Below are positions 1 to 7,367 of a stretch of 18,684 nucleotides of DNA, piece by piece (position 1 is the stretch's first letter; every line of letters starts with the position of its first letter). Both the position numbers and the translations under genes were made by a program. Origin of the DNA: CAKSNH01 sp964422725 (GTDB lineage: Bacteria > Bacillota > Clostridia > UBA1381); assembly GCA_964422725.1 (NCBI GenBank), contig CAYRCC010000042.1, forward strand, positions 1 through 18,684, read 5' to 3'. Under the pieces are notes generated by a model. The model was not told the DNA's origin, searched no databases, and saw nothing but the letters and a program-made list of their open reading frames with translations.

Positions 1-53
1 GACAGCGAAACCTCTTCAAAAATTTTAAGCAAAACTAATAAGTCTACACTCTA

Positions 54-79
54 ACTCAAGGGAGTTACCCCCCTTGAGT
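54..79 (-). terminator. Stem-loop downstream of the solute-binding protein gene
   Basis: A perfect 9-bp inverted repeat (ACTCAAGGG at 54-62, CCCTTGAGT at 71-79) with an 8-nt loop lies 18 bases beyond the stop codon of the minus-strand lipoprotein gene. On the minus strand no T-run follows directly. The T-rich stretch (ATTTT) lies on the plus-strand side, so the hairpin could also serve a plus-strand gene outside the window. It is probably a 3'-end hairpin for this gene, but termination direction is uncertain. Confidence 0.5.
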
Positions 80-96
80 ATTTTAAAGTTTCCTTA

Positions 97-1374
97 TTAT
101 TCGGCTGCTGCCGCCGCAGATGTATCTGTACCGTTTTTCTTAGCCTCAACCTTTGCATTGTGGTCCTCAACAGCCTTTGCCAGCTTGTCCTCAACCTCGG
201 ACAACAGCTGTGCCGCTGTAGCACCCTTTTCAAACTCGGTAATAATATCCTTGTCGTGCCAGTAGTTTTCAACATCTTTTACAATGTAGAAGTCCTCCAA
301 AGACTTTTCAAACAGCTCATAATCTTCTTCGCTCATAGCCTCTTTATACTGTCTTGTTCTGTCCTCTACACAGCCCTTAATCATATAATTTGAAAGCTCA
401 ACCGAACCCTCAATCGACTTCGCACCTACAGGCACACAGAACGAATAGTCAACAATATATGTAGTGTCAAGCTCGCCTGTCTTTGATGCCATAGGAATGT
501 ATCTGATAACGTCGTCCGTAGCCGCGTTTGCCGTTGCAACAAGTGCGTGCGGAATAATCTGCAGCACGAATGATGTATCTCTTGTAGCAGGTGTAAGTCC
601 CTGACCCTTTGTGTTGCCGATACCCTTATCGTAAACCAGTGTTCTTACAAAGTTGAGCCAGTCACGCTGTTCCTGCCCTGTGTAATTTGAAGAAACCGTA
701 TAATCGTCGTTCCATACCGCACCGTATCTCTTGTCAAGGAACGGACGCGACCACTGGATTGATATAGGAAGCTGATTTTTCTTCAGTTCATCAACCATAT
801 TTATAAAGTTATCCCAGTTCCACGCGTTTTCGTCCCAATATTCAAACGGAGTCTTAACGCCGTAATCCTGGAACATACTCTCGTTGTATACACAATACAA
901 AACGTCGCTCATAAGCACATTTGACACGCCGTACGTCTTGCCGTTGTAAACATCTGTCATTTCCATAAGCTTCTTTGTGTAAAGCTCGTTATTAGGGTCA
1001 ATATAATCATCGAGCGGCTCAAAAATGTTGTCCTGTCTGAACACCGTTACCGTCGGTGACATAATTGACATCTGAACGTCCCAAACGTCGCCCGATGCAA
1101 TAGCGGTAACAAGCTCTTCGTTGTTTTTGTGAATAACAAAATTAACCTTTGCGCCGTACTTTTCCTCAAACTCCTTCGCGCCGATACCGAACGAAACGTT
1201 GTAAGGGTCGGTGCTGAGGTCACGATACGCGCCTACCGTAAATTCCATACCCGAAAGGTCAAGTTCTTTCTCCGGAGCCTTTGTAGCATCAGGTGTGCCG
1301 TTTCCGCCGCAGGCACAAACGCTTGCCGCCAGCATAACCGAGGCAAGAGCCATTGCAATTTTTTTAAGTTTCAT
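97..1374 (-). CDS. ABC transporter extracellular solute-binding lipoprotein (family 1, sugar-type)
   Basis: This 425-aa protein would be the ligand-binding subunit of an ABC importer, anchored on the outer face of the membrane. Residues 1-22 form a lipoprotein signal peptide: MKLKK, a hydrophobic Ala/Leu/Val stretch, then a lipobox ending ..SVCAC, with C22 the likely lipidated cysteine. A Gly/Asn/Thr/Pro spacer follows. The mature part has the look of family 1 sugar/oligosaccharide-binding proteins: aromatic-rich segments (EYWDENAWNWDNF), an opening strand MEFTVGAYRDL and a charged helical C-terminus ending in an Ala tail. The start is ATG with AAGGAG 13 nt upstream, a rather long spacing. 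No permease or ATPase gene is visible; they may lie beyond the left edge or elsewhere. The ligand cannot be told from sequence alone. Confidence 0.9.
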   Translation of the reverse strand: MKLKKIAMALASVMLAASVCACGGNGTPDATKAPEKELDLSGMEFTVGAYRDLSTDPYNVSFGIGAKEFEEKYGAKVNFVIHKNNEELVTAIASGDVWDVQMSIMSPTVTVFRQDNIFEPLDDYIDPNNELYTKKLMEMTDVYNGKTYGVSNVLMSDVLYCVYNESMFQDYGVKTPFEYWDENAWNWDNFINMVDELKKNQLPISIQWSRPFLDKRYGAVWNDDYTVSSNYTGQEQRDWLNFVRTLVYDKGIGNTKGQGLTPATRDTSFVLQIIPHALVATANAATDDVIRYIPMASKTGELDTTYIVDYSFCVPVGAKSIEGSVELSNYMIKGCVEDRTRQYKEAMSEEDYELFEKSLEDFYIVKDVENYWHDKDIITEFEKGATAAQLLSEVEDKLAKAVEDHNAKVEAKKNGTDTSAAAAAE

Positions 1375-1417
1375 TGTTTTTGATACACTCCTTAATTTTA
1401 AAGTATTGATTTCACAG

Positions 1418-1433
1418 CGGCGGTATACCGCCG
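1418..1433. promoter_or_regulatory. 16-bp perfect GC-rich palindrome in the leader of the lipoprotein gene
   Basis: CGGCGGTATACCGCCG is a perfect 16-bp palindrome in otherwise very AT-rich DNA, about 28-43 nt downstream of the predicted transcription start of the solute-binding protein gene. It could be a repressor operator in DNA or a short GC hairpin in the mRNA leader. Substrate-binding protein genes are often controlled by local sugar-responsive regulators, but no such regulator is in the window. Confidence 0.5.
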
Positions 1434-1467
1434 ATAATCTGACAATTTTATTTATATCAATAAATAT

Positions 1468-1495
1468 ATTATAACATATATTTTTTTTTGGTCAA
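1468..1495 (-). promoter_or_regulatory. Sigma-A promoter of the solute-binding protein gene
   Basis: On the minus strand, TTGACC (1490-1495) is followed by a 16-bp A/T spacer and TATAAT (1468-1473). TG one base before the -10 box makes it an extended -10. The predicted start is near 1461, giving a leader of about 87 nt that contains the palindrome at 1418-1433. Confidence 0.75.
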
Positions 1496-1586
1496 TGAAT
1501 TTTTAAAGTTTTTTATACAAAATAAATAATTTTTTTACGGAATTGAATTTTTTTTTGAAAAAATGCTATAAATTTAACGAATGGAC
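1496..1586. other. AT-rich divergent intergenic spacer
   Basis: The 358-bp gap between the divergent lipoprotein and gap genes (1375-1732) holds the two promoters and their leaders. The central stretch here is nearly pure A/T with long T and A runs. I see no ORF, RNA gene or further repeat in it. The A-tracts may act as curved DNA or UP elements for the two divergent promoters. Confidence 0.5.
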
Positions 1587-1615
1587 TTGTATATTTTTAT
1601 GATTTAATGTAAAAT
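1587..1615 (+). promoter_or_regulatory. Sigma-A promoter of gap
   Basis: TTGTAT (1587-1592), a 17-bp spacer and TAAAAT (1610-1615) form a good sigma-A promoter. The predicted start is near 1622, leaving a leader of about 110 nt before the GAPDH ATG. The same pair of hexamers with the same spacing recurs in the ykgJ-like promoter at 15361-15389. Confidence 0.7.
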
Positions 1616-1633
1616 AGTATATGGGAAAAAGTA

Positions 1634-1686
1634 TCGGTATGTTATCTATGTCATCACTGCGTGTTATGGTATAGATAATATACCGG
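1634..1686 (+). promoter_or_regulatory. Long near-perfect hairpin in the gap 5' untranslated region
   Basis: Bases 1634-1657 can pair with 1663-1686 around a 5-nt loop (TGCGT). I count 23 of 24 positions paired in RNA, including four G-U wobbles, with one C-U mismatch. The hairpin starts roughly 12 nt after the predicted transcription start and ends about 30 nt before the Shine-Dalgarno. It is not followed by a T-run, so it is not a simple terminator. Likely roles are a 5' stabiliser of an abundant mRNA or, as DNA, an operator. A second palindrome, TACCGGTA, follows at 1693-1700. It does not look like the direct-repeat operator of Bacillus CggR. Confidence 0.7.
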
Positions 1687-1732
1687 ACTTTGTACCGGTA
1701 AATATAATGAAATATTCAGGAGGTATAATCCA

Positions 1733-2746
1733 ATGGCAGTAAAAGTTGCTATCAATGGTTTTGGTCGTATCGGACGTTTGGCGTTCAGACAGATGTTCGG
1801 TGCAGAAGGTTACGAGGTTGTTGCAATCAACGACTTGACAAGCCCTAAAATGCTTGCACACTTGCTTAAGTATGACTCGGCTCAAGGTAAATATGAATTT
1901 GCCGACACAGTTGAGGCAGGCGAAGATTCAATCACAGTCAACGGCAAGAAGATTACTATCTATGCTATGGCTGACGCATCACAGCTTCCTTGGGGCGATC
2001 TTGATGTAGACGTTGTACTTGAGTGTACAGGTTTCTACACATCAAAGGAAAAAGCATCGGCACACATTAAAGCCGGCGCAAAGAAGGTTGTTATTTCAGC
2101 TCCGGCAGGCAACGACCTTCCTACAGTTGTTTACAACGTAAACCACAACATTCTTACAAAGGACGATACGGTTATTTCGGCTGCATCCTGCACAACAAAC
2201 TGCTTGGCACCTATGGCTAAGGCTCTTAACGACCTTGCTCCTATTATGAGCGGTATTATGAGCACTATCCACGCTTACACAGGCGACCAGATGATTCTTG
2301 ACGGTCCGCAAAGAAAGGGTGACCTCAGACGTTCAAGAGCCGGCGCTTGCAACATCGTTCCTAACTCAACAGGTGCTGCAAAGGCTATCGGTCTTGTAAT
2401 TCCTGAGCTTAACGGCAAACTTATCGGTTCTGCACAGAGAGTTCCGACTCCTACAGGTTCAACAACAATTCTTGTTGCTGTTGTTAAAGGTAAGGTTACT
2501 GTTGACGAAATCAATGCCGCTATGAAAGCCGCTTCAACGGAATCATTCGGTTACAACACAGATGAAATCGTATCAAGCGATATCATCGGCAGCACATACG
2601 GTTCTATCTTCGATGCAACTCAGACAATGGTTGCTCCTATGGAAGACGGAAACACACAGGTACAGGTTGTTTCTTGGTATGACAACGAAAACTCATACAC
2701 AAGCCAGATGGTAAGAACAATCAAATATTTTGCCGAGCTTAACTGA
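1733..2746 (+). CDS. gap: Glyceraldehyde-3-phosphate dehydrogenase (NAD-dependent)
   Basis: This 337-aa cytosolic glycolytic enzyme oxidises glyceraldehyde-3-phosphate to 1,3-bisphosphoglycerate with NAD+ and phosphate. The N-terminal Rossmann fold carries INGFGRIGR (residues 7-15). D34 in the AINDL segment is the residue that favours NAD over NADP. The catalytic motif ASCTTNCLAP has nucleophile C153, and the partner histidine is H180 in STIHAYTGDQ. Length is normal for a bacterial GapA-type enzyme. The start is ATG with AGGAGGT at 1718-1724, ideally spaced. The gene has its own promoter and terminator, so it is monocistronic; pgk and tpi do not follow, unlike in many Bacillota. The virion gene block converges on its 3' end. 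Confidence 0.98.
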   Translation: MAVKVAINGFGRIGRLAFRQMFGAEGYEVVAINDLTSPKMLAHLLKYDSAQGKYEFADTVEAGEDSITVNGKKITIYAMADASQLPWGDLDVDVVLECTGFYTSKEKASAHIKAGAKKVVISAPAGNDLPTVVYNVNHNILTKDDTVISAASCTTNCLAPMAKALNDLAPIMSGIMSTIHAYTGDQMILDGPQRKGDLRRSRAGACNIVPNSTGAAKAIGLVIPELNGKLIGSAQRVPTPTGSTTILVAVVKGKVTVDEINAAMKAASTESFGYNTDEIVSSDIIGSTYGSIFDATQTMVAPMEDGNTQVQVVSWYDNENSYTSQMVRTIKYFAELN

Positions 2747-2761
2747 TTCGGTTTGATTTCG

Positions 2762-2797
2762 GGGCTGTTTTGCGCAAAGCAAAACAGCTCTTTTTTT
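2762..2797 (+). terminator. Rho-independent terminator of gap
   Basis: The stem GCTGTTTTGC / GCAAAACAGC (2764-2773 with 2779-2788, extended by a G-T and a G-C pair) has a 5-nt loop and is followed by seven T residues, starting 15 bases after the gap stop. On the minus strand there is no T-run, so it should not stop the converging phage transcript. Confidence 0.9.
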
Positions 2798-2822
2798 CGC
2801 AAACACCGATTCGCTCTCCGCT

Positions 2823-3788
2823 TTACACGTCCGCAAACACCGGCATCTCACCGCAATTATTGTTTTCGCTCCACACCTTCACGCCCACAATGCGCTTTTT
2901 CTCGCTAACCTTGTACTCCCCAAACTCAAACTGCACGCGCACCACATCTCCCAGCGCATAATCCGCGCCGTACCTCAAATCACTGCACGCCGCCTCACAA
3001 TCCTTCTTTCGCTTTTTCCCTTTCAGCGCGCTGAGTGCCTCGCTTTCCGAACCGCCCGACAGCACCCCCTCCCAACGGTAAATTCCGCTTTTTTCACTGC
3101 CGCTGTCCAGCTTCTGCCACACGCTTTCCTCCCCGTCATCACCGCTCACTATTTTCTCATACCAACCCTGTGAGCAGTAATTCTGTATATCCTCGCTGTA
3201 CTCCATAGCGTACACATTCTTATTTTCCACCGAGATTATCAGCGGCAGTTCAGTGCCTTTATATATCCTAAACACCCACGTTTTTGTGTCCCTGTCAAAT
3301 TTCAGCTCGTGCCCGGCACAGGCGTTATCCAAGCAGTCGGCAACCACTTCCGATGTAGGGTTGTACACATTGCGCCAAAAATGCTTGTCGCAGTCAAGAC
3401 CGACTTTATCGGCAATAACAAAATTCTCCACGTCCGCAAACGCATTTTCAACCGCCCACCTTGCAATATCCTCGGCGTTAATACCTATTTCAAGCCGATA
3501 CGTACTGAAATTCGGCGTAACCCGTTTTGACAAAAGCCAGTTCACTGTACGCCCGTACAGAATAAGCTCGTTTCCGCAAATCTGTTTTGCCGTAATAACC
3601 GCCTGAAAATCTCCCTGCACCGCAACTATATAGTCATTTTCAAACGCCGTCCGCACCTTATTGCCGTTCAGCTCAAAATGTCCCTCAAACGTGCCTATTC
3701 CGTTATACTTTATATACCAGTCCGTCGAGATTATTTTATGCTCTATCCACAGCAGATTAAATTCAAAATCATAAAACCTAATGTCCAT
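2823..3788 (-). CDS. Siphovirus Gp37-like tail-tip / tail-associated protein
   Basis: This 321-aa protein resembles the siphovirus ReqiPepy6 Gp37-like family, tail-tip proteins that sit where Tal/gpJ-type hub proteins sit. The start MDIRFYDFEFNLLWI, the GIGTFEGHFEL segment and the RTVNWLLSKR segment are typical of that family as I remember it. It lies directly after the distal tail gene, where the tail hub is expected. The start is ATG with a GGGGGG Shine-Dalgarno only a few bases after the upstream stop TAG. It is the last gene of the cluster: no baseplate, fibre or lysis genes follow. Family assignment is moderately certain; hub function is inferred from position. Confidence 0.8.
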   Translation of the reverse strand: MDIRFYDFEFNLLWIEHKIISTDWYIKYNGIGTFEGHFELNGNKVRTAFENDYIVAVQGDFQAVITAKQICGNELILYGRTVNWLLSKRVTPNFSTYRLEIGINAEDIARWAVENAFADVENFVIADKVGLDCDKHFWRNVYNPTSEVVADCLDNACAGHELKFDRDTKTWVFRIYKGTELPLIISVENKNVYAMEYSEDIQNYCSQGWYEKIVSGDDGEESVWQKLDSGSEKSGIYRWEGVLSGGSESEALSALKGKKRKKDCEAACSDLRYGADYALGDVVRVQFEFGEYKVSEKKRIVGVKVWSENNNCGEMPVFADV

Positions 3789-3797
3789 AAAACCCCC

Positions 3798-4628
3798 CTA
3801 GCTCACGCCGCACTCGCCGTACCTGTTTTTGTATCTGCACACCACGCTAATCTGCGCACCGCTTTTATCGGTCACCCTGACTGCATTTTTGCCCCTCTCA
3901 AACGTCAAATCCGACAGAAAACTGTCGTTTGACAGTTTTGACGAAATATCGCCGTATATGTCCGAAACCACCGTCCGCTCAGGTATGTTTACCGTCACAC
4001 ACTCGTTTTTGCTCATATTGTGCAAAATCGTCAATACCGCACCGGAATCCGTATTTTCAATCACAACCGCGCCGTCCTCTGCCGACGTGTCGGCGGCGGC
4101 GGTTATTTCAAGTATCGGTTCCGTTTTTGTGTCCCCTGCGTTGTATATCTCCGACTCACTGTTGCGGCGGCTGAACATCATAGGCAGTTCAAACGGCGAC
4201 TTTATCAGCTTTGTACGCCTGAACAAATTCACCGTACGCCAATTTTCGTCTGTGAAAAACGGATAGTCCGCCGTAAACTGCACTACAAGCTCCTTGTACA
4301 CGCGCCCCCGCGCGTTAAGCTCAAAACTCGTGCAAACCACATCAATACAGCGTTTTCCGGTATCGGTATACACCTTGAGCTGTCCGTTCTCACTCAATAT
4401 TCGGATAACTTTTCTGAGAGTCTTTTCATCGCTTTTTGTGTCCCCCTTAATCGTAATCACTCGTGCGCCGAGTGACTCGCCAAGACAATACTGTCCGTCA
4501 AGACCGGCAAAGCCGGTAATGTTTCGTGTTTTCGCAAGAAACCCCAAGCCGTCCGTTTCTATAACCTCAAACATCTCTCCTTTACCGAAACCGATTTTCC
4601 CAAGACTGTTCTCATACCTTATTTTCAT
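3798..4628 (-). CDS. Distal tail protein (Dit-like, siphovirus tail family)
   Basis: This 276-aa protein would form the ring joining the tail tube to the tail tip. The N-terminus (MKIRYEN, then GLGFLAKTRNITGFAGLDGQ and a GARVITIKGD strand) matches the Dit N-terminal belt domain. The segment ERTVVSDIYGDISSKLS fits the distal end of Sipho_tail family proteins. Its ATG overlaps the tape-measure stop in an ATGA arrangement, with GGAGGG just upstream inside that gene, so translation is probably coupled. The position between tape measure and tail hub supports the call. It is close to the short Dit class and has no extra carbohydrate-binding domain. Confidence 0.8.
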   Translation of the reverse strand: MKIRYENSLGKIGFGKGEMFEVIETDGLGFLAKTRNITGFAGLDGQYCLGESLGARVITIKGDTKSDEKTLRKVIRILSENGQLKVYTDTGKRCIDVVCTSFELNARGRVYKELVVQFTADYPFFTDENWRTVNLFRRTKLIKSPFELPMMFSRRNSESEIYNAGDTKTEPILEITAAADTSAEDGAVVIENTDSGAVLTILHNMSKNECVTVNIPERTVVSDIYGDISSKLSNDSFLSDLTFERGKNAVRVTDKSGAQISVVCRYKNRYGECGVS

Positions 4629-5830
4629 ACGTCATACCCTCCTCGCATACGCTCTACCACTGCCGCCGACCTCGCCGCTTTAAGCTGCTGCGAAACGGTT
4701 TCTCCCGAACCGTAAAAATTGTAGCTGGCAGTGTATGAGGACGTGTTTTGTGTCCCCGTACCGACCGACACCGTCGGTACAGCCGACTCCATACTGCTTT
4801 GCACTGTCTGTTTTATCTCCTTTAATATCCGCTCTATCTCCTCGCCGAACGCCTCGCCGAACTGCTGTGCACTTTCAAGTCCGCACTGCCAGAAATCGTC
4901 CGGAATTTCTCCGTACACTTCCTCCAGCTTGCTTTTCATCACAGAAATTGCCTTTTGCGTATTTTCCGCTGTCAGCTCGCCGGCAATTTTGGAAATCTCG
5001 TTTTTATGTCCCCGATATGCCTCTATATACGCCTTAAACTCGTCGTCGCCTGCCTCAAGCAATGCATTCGCAAACCTAAGTCCGCTTTGTACATCAAGCT
5101 CTCGAAGTTCCTCAAACAGCTCTTTCGGTATTTCTCCGCGCTCCTTAACCGCCGCCAACGCCGCGGCATACTCTTTAAGCTCCCGTGTCTGCGCCTGCAA
5201 ATCCGACAGATACGTCTTGGTTATAACAAAATCCGAGCCGTACGGCCCCGCCTTTTTATAGGTGGTGTTGACGGTTCTGTAAAGCTTTGTATAATCATCA
5301 AGATTTTTTTCGACCGCCTCGCGTGCACCGCTTATTTTGTCCGCCGTCTGCGACAGTATGTCCGCAATTATCCGCTTGTTTTCCTCCGCGGCCGACCTGT
5401 TGTACTTTGCGATTTCGCTCCCGTACTTCTGCCACTGCTCCGACCCCTCTTCAAAATACGCATCTCTGAGCTGTCCGAGCTGAATATAGTATTCCTCTTC
5501 GGAAATAACGCCCGTATCCAAATTATATTTTATGTCCCTGAAATGCTTGTCGCGCGCCGCCGTTTCCTTGTCAAGCGACTCTTTAAGCTGTCTTAAATAC
5601 TCCTCGTCCGCCTGTTTTTCAAGCTCTCCCATTCTGTCAAGCTGCAGCTTTTGTGTCTGCACCGACGTTTTCGCCTTTGACAGCTGTATTCTGTAATTGC
5701 GCTCATCGCGCTGTGCATCGGTTTTTGCCTGTTTATCCTGTATTCTTTTAAGCTCGCGGCTGTAATCGTCCTCAATCTTCAAAAGGCTCTCGCTCTGCCT
5801 TTTCGCCTCATCTATCCTGTCATACCCCAT
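4625..5830 (-). CDS. Short tail tape-measure-like protein
   Basis: I start this 401-aa protein at the ATG at 5830, because GGGAGGTG lies 4-11 nt upstream; an earlier TTG at 5848 would have no such site. Tape measures set tail length, are chaperoned by Gp15-type proteins and lie just before Dit, as here. The N-terminal half is charged, heptad-rich coiled coil; the middle remains helical; the last 50 residues carry a SYNFYGSGE segment and a basic end, as in tape-measure C-termini of Bacillota phages. Siphovirus tape measures are usually much longer (often above 700 aa) and carry hydrophobic membrane segments; none is visible here. It may be an internally deleted tape measure or a purpose-made short ruler. 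Confidence 0.75.
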   Translation of the reverse strand: MGYDRIDEAKRQSESLLKIEDDYSRELKRIQDKQAKTDAQRDERNYRIQLSKAKTSVQTQKLQLDRMGELEKQADEEYLRQLKESLDKETAARDKHFRDIKYNLDTGVISEEEYYIQLGQLRDAYFEEGSEQWQKYGSEIAKYNRSAAEENKRIIADILSQTADKISGAREAVEKNLDDYTKLYRTVNTTYKKAGPYGSDFVITKTYLSDLQAQTRELKEYAAALAAVKERGEIPKELFEELRELDVQSGLRFANALLEAGDDEFKAYIEAYRGHKNEISKIAGELTAENTQKAISVMKSKLEEVYGEIPDDFWQCGLESAQQFGEAFGEEIERILKEIKQTVQSSMESAVPTVSVGTGTQNTSSYTASYNFYGSGETVSQQLKAARSAAVVERMRGGYDV

Positions 5831-5844
5831 ATGCTCACCTCCCG

Positions 5845-6378
5845 TCAAAACAAATCCTTTATGCTTTCTCCGGCCTCACACTGCCCCGACTCCAACGCAT
5901 ACAACCGTTTCAATCTGCGGTAAATGCGTTTTTGCTCCTTATTTTTTATCTGTGCCAAATCCACCGCGCGCCACTGCATAATCTTTGTAAACCTACACTC
6001 GGTCAGCGACCGAAACAACGCCGCAAACTGCCACCAATGCATCTGCGCTTTCGTCAAATCAATCCCGTATTTTTCCAAAAACGCGCCGTAAATGTACACT
6101 CCGTCACAGCCGAAAGAATACAGCGGCTCTGTCTTTTCCGACACCCCCGCGCCTTTTTCGCCCATAGCGTGAAAATGCGCAATACCGCTTACAGCGTCCT
6201 TTAAATTTTTCGGCAGTGTTTTGTAGCATAAAAGCACAGCCTCCGCTACATTCTCCGCCGACACACGCTCCGACAGCAGCTCCTCAATTTTAATCCAACG
6301 CCGAAAATCCGTATAAATCGGGTACTCGATACCGTCTATACATACGCTTTGCGGCAAATCATCATACAATATATTCAT
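5845..6378 (-). CDS. Tail assembly chaperone, bacteriophage Gp15 family
   Basis: This 177-aa protein matches the Gp15 family (A118-like Listeria and other Bacillota phages). It has the short N-terminal DLPQSVCIDGIEYPIYTDFR segment, a helical middle, a HWWQFAALFRSL motif and the basic ending KNKEQKRIYRRLKRLYAL. Proteins in this position coat the tape measure and recruit tail tube subunits. The start is ATG with CGGAGA upstream. Its stop lies 14 bases before the tape-measure ATG. No clear slippery heptamer or second overlapping chaperone ORF was seen, so the usual frameshifted G/GT pair appears absent, as expected for a Gp15-type system. Confidence 0.85.
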   Translation of the reverse strand: MNILYDDLPQSVCIDGIEYPIYTDFRRWIKIEELLSERVSAENVAEAVLLCYKTLPKNLKDAVSGIAHFHAMGEKGAGVSEKTEPLYSFGCDGVYIYGAFLEKYGIDLTKAQMHWWQFAALFRSLTECRFTKIMQWRAVDLAQIKNKEQKRIYRRLKRLYALESGQCEAGESIKDLF

Positions 6379-6436
6379 AATTTCTCCGATTCACTCTCCG
6401 CTTTGCAAAAATCCGAAGTCCTTAGCAAAACCTTCA

Positions 6437-6457
6437 AGTGCGGATAAACTCCGCACT
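6437..6457 (-). promoter_or_regulatory. Hairpin just after the tail tube gene
   Basis: A perfect 8-bp stem (AGTGCGGA 6437-6444 with TCCGCACT 6450-6457, 5-nt loop) lies a few bases beyond the tail tube stop in an 83-bp gap, the widest in the tail section. On the minus strand it is followed by TGAAGGTTTTG, not a clean T-run. A partial terminator or an RNA-stabilising 3' hairpin would keep tube mRNA more abundant than downstream tail mRNA. Confidence 0.5.
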
Positions 6458-6461
6458 CGGT

Positions 6462-6935
6462 TTACTTTTCCGTAAAAGTACAGGTTTGCCAGTCGTCGTC
6501 GCTTGCGGCGTTTCCGAATATCTTGTCGCTCTTTACCTTGAAATTTCCGCTGTACGTGTACGCGTCCATACTGTCGCCCTCGCTGTCGGGGATAACCGAA
6601 AATTCACGCATAACCGCGCTTTTATCGCCGCTGAAAATATCCACCACCACAATAGACCGCACCGCTTCACTGCCGACATACTCGTTATCCGATATCTCGG
6701 CAATATCCGAATGTACCGCATTGTCGCTGAACAAATCAAAGCTGTACGCGATTGACGGTGAATATCCCACCACATCGGTGACCTCCATTTCCTCGTCCAC
6801 ATACTGTCTTGAATATTCAATCGGGTTCTTGCTGGTTGCAAGCTCCGTAAAACCGCTCATACGTCGGTAAACCACACTCTCGCCGTCCGGCACTCCGTAA
6901 AATGCCACCTTACTGCTGCGCTTTACAATTCCCAT
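6462..6935 (-). CDS. Major tail tube protein
   Basis: This 157-aa protein would polymerise into the tail tube. It starts MGIVKRSSKVAFYGVP and is beta-rich, with a MSGFTELATSKNPIEYSRQYVDEE segment and VVGYSPSIAYSFDL, a pattern seen in Bacillota siphovirus major tail proteins (tail tube/phi13-like). It lies between the tail-completion gene and the Gp15 chaperone, exactly where a tube gene is expected. The start is ATG with AAAGGA about 10 nt upstream. It is small but within the range of tube proteins. No sheath gene adjoins it, so the tail is non-contractile. Confidence 0.85.
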   Translation of the reverse strand: MGIVKRSSKVAFYGVPDGESVVYRRMSGFTELATSKNPIEYSRQYVDEEMEVTDVVGYSPSIAYSFDLFSDNAVHSDIAEISDNEYVGSEAVRSIVVVDIFSGDKSAVMREFSVIPDSEGDSMDAYTYSGNFKVKSDKIFGNAASDDDWQTCTFTEK

Positions 6936-6941
6936 TACAAA

Positions 6942-7355
6942 TCAATCCTTTCCTTTTATATATCTCACTCTACACTCAAGCTCTCTGCGCCGAACCCCGA
7001 CATTGCCGCCGACACTGCCCTGTGTGCAGTACACCTCGCTCACCGTATACAAGCCGAAATTCGGCAGCCGGCTCTGCTTTGACAGCTCATTTATCTGACC
7101 GCAAATTTGCTCCGCTCTGTCGCACGACTGCCGCTCCGCCTTTTCGCCCATACCGCCGCTGTGTGCAAAAACAATTCTCGCGCCCGTTTCCGCAAGACAG
7201 CCGCCGTCGGTATACCGGCGCAGAATTTTTTCACCGCCGTCGGGCAGAACCGCCGCTCCGCCGAGCTTTTCATCGAAAAACCCCGTCGCAATAACCTCGC
7301 CGTCCAAAGCGGAACAGCCGCACAAAAGCTCTTTTATATATTCGCAGACCTGCAT
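6942..7355 (-). CDS. Probable tail terminator / tail completion protein
   Basis: This 137-aa protein lies between the head-closure candidate and the tail tube gene, the slot of SPP1 gp17 and lambda gpU-type tail terminators. The N-terminal helix MQVCEYIKELL, a GFFDEKLGG loop and strands ending in RRRELECRVRYIKG give the alpha/beta profile of such proteins. The start is ATG with a strong GGAGG seven nt upstream. Its stop lies 6 nt before the tube gene ATG. I assign function from gene order and general fold only. Confidence 0.65.
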   Translation of the reverse strand: MQVCEYIKELLCGCSALDGEVIATGFFDEKLGGAAVLPDGGEKILRRYTDGGCLAETGARIVFAHSGGMGEKAERQSCDRAEQICGQINELSKQSRLPNFGLYTVSEVYCTQGSVGGNVGVRRRELECRVRYIKGKD

Positions 7356-7367
7356 ATATACCTCCGA

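Noticed and set aside
2747..2822. Possible left attachment site of the phage cluster
   Set aside because: I compared this stretch with 12737-13063 and saw no shared direct repeat, tRNA end or integrase gene. The repeated GCAAACACCG here is only local (2799 and 2832).
5830..5848. Programmed frameshift between tail chaperone and tape measure
   Set aside because: No clear slippery heptamer was seen near the end of the Gp15-type gene, and the tape measure has its own excellent Shine-Dalgarno and ATG.
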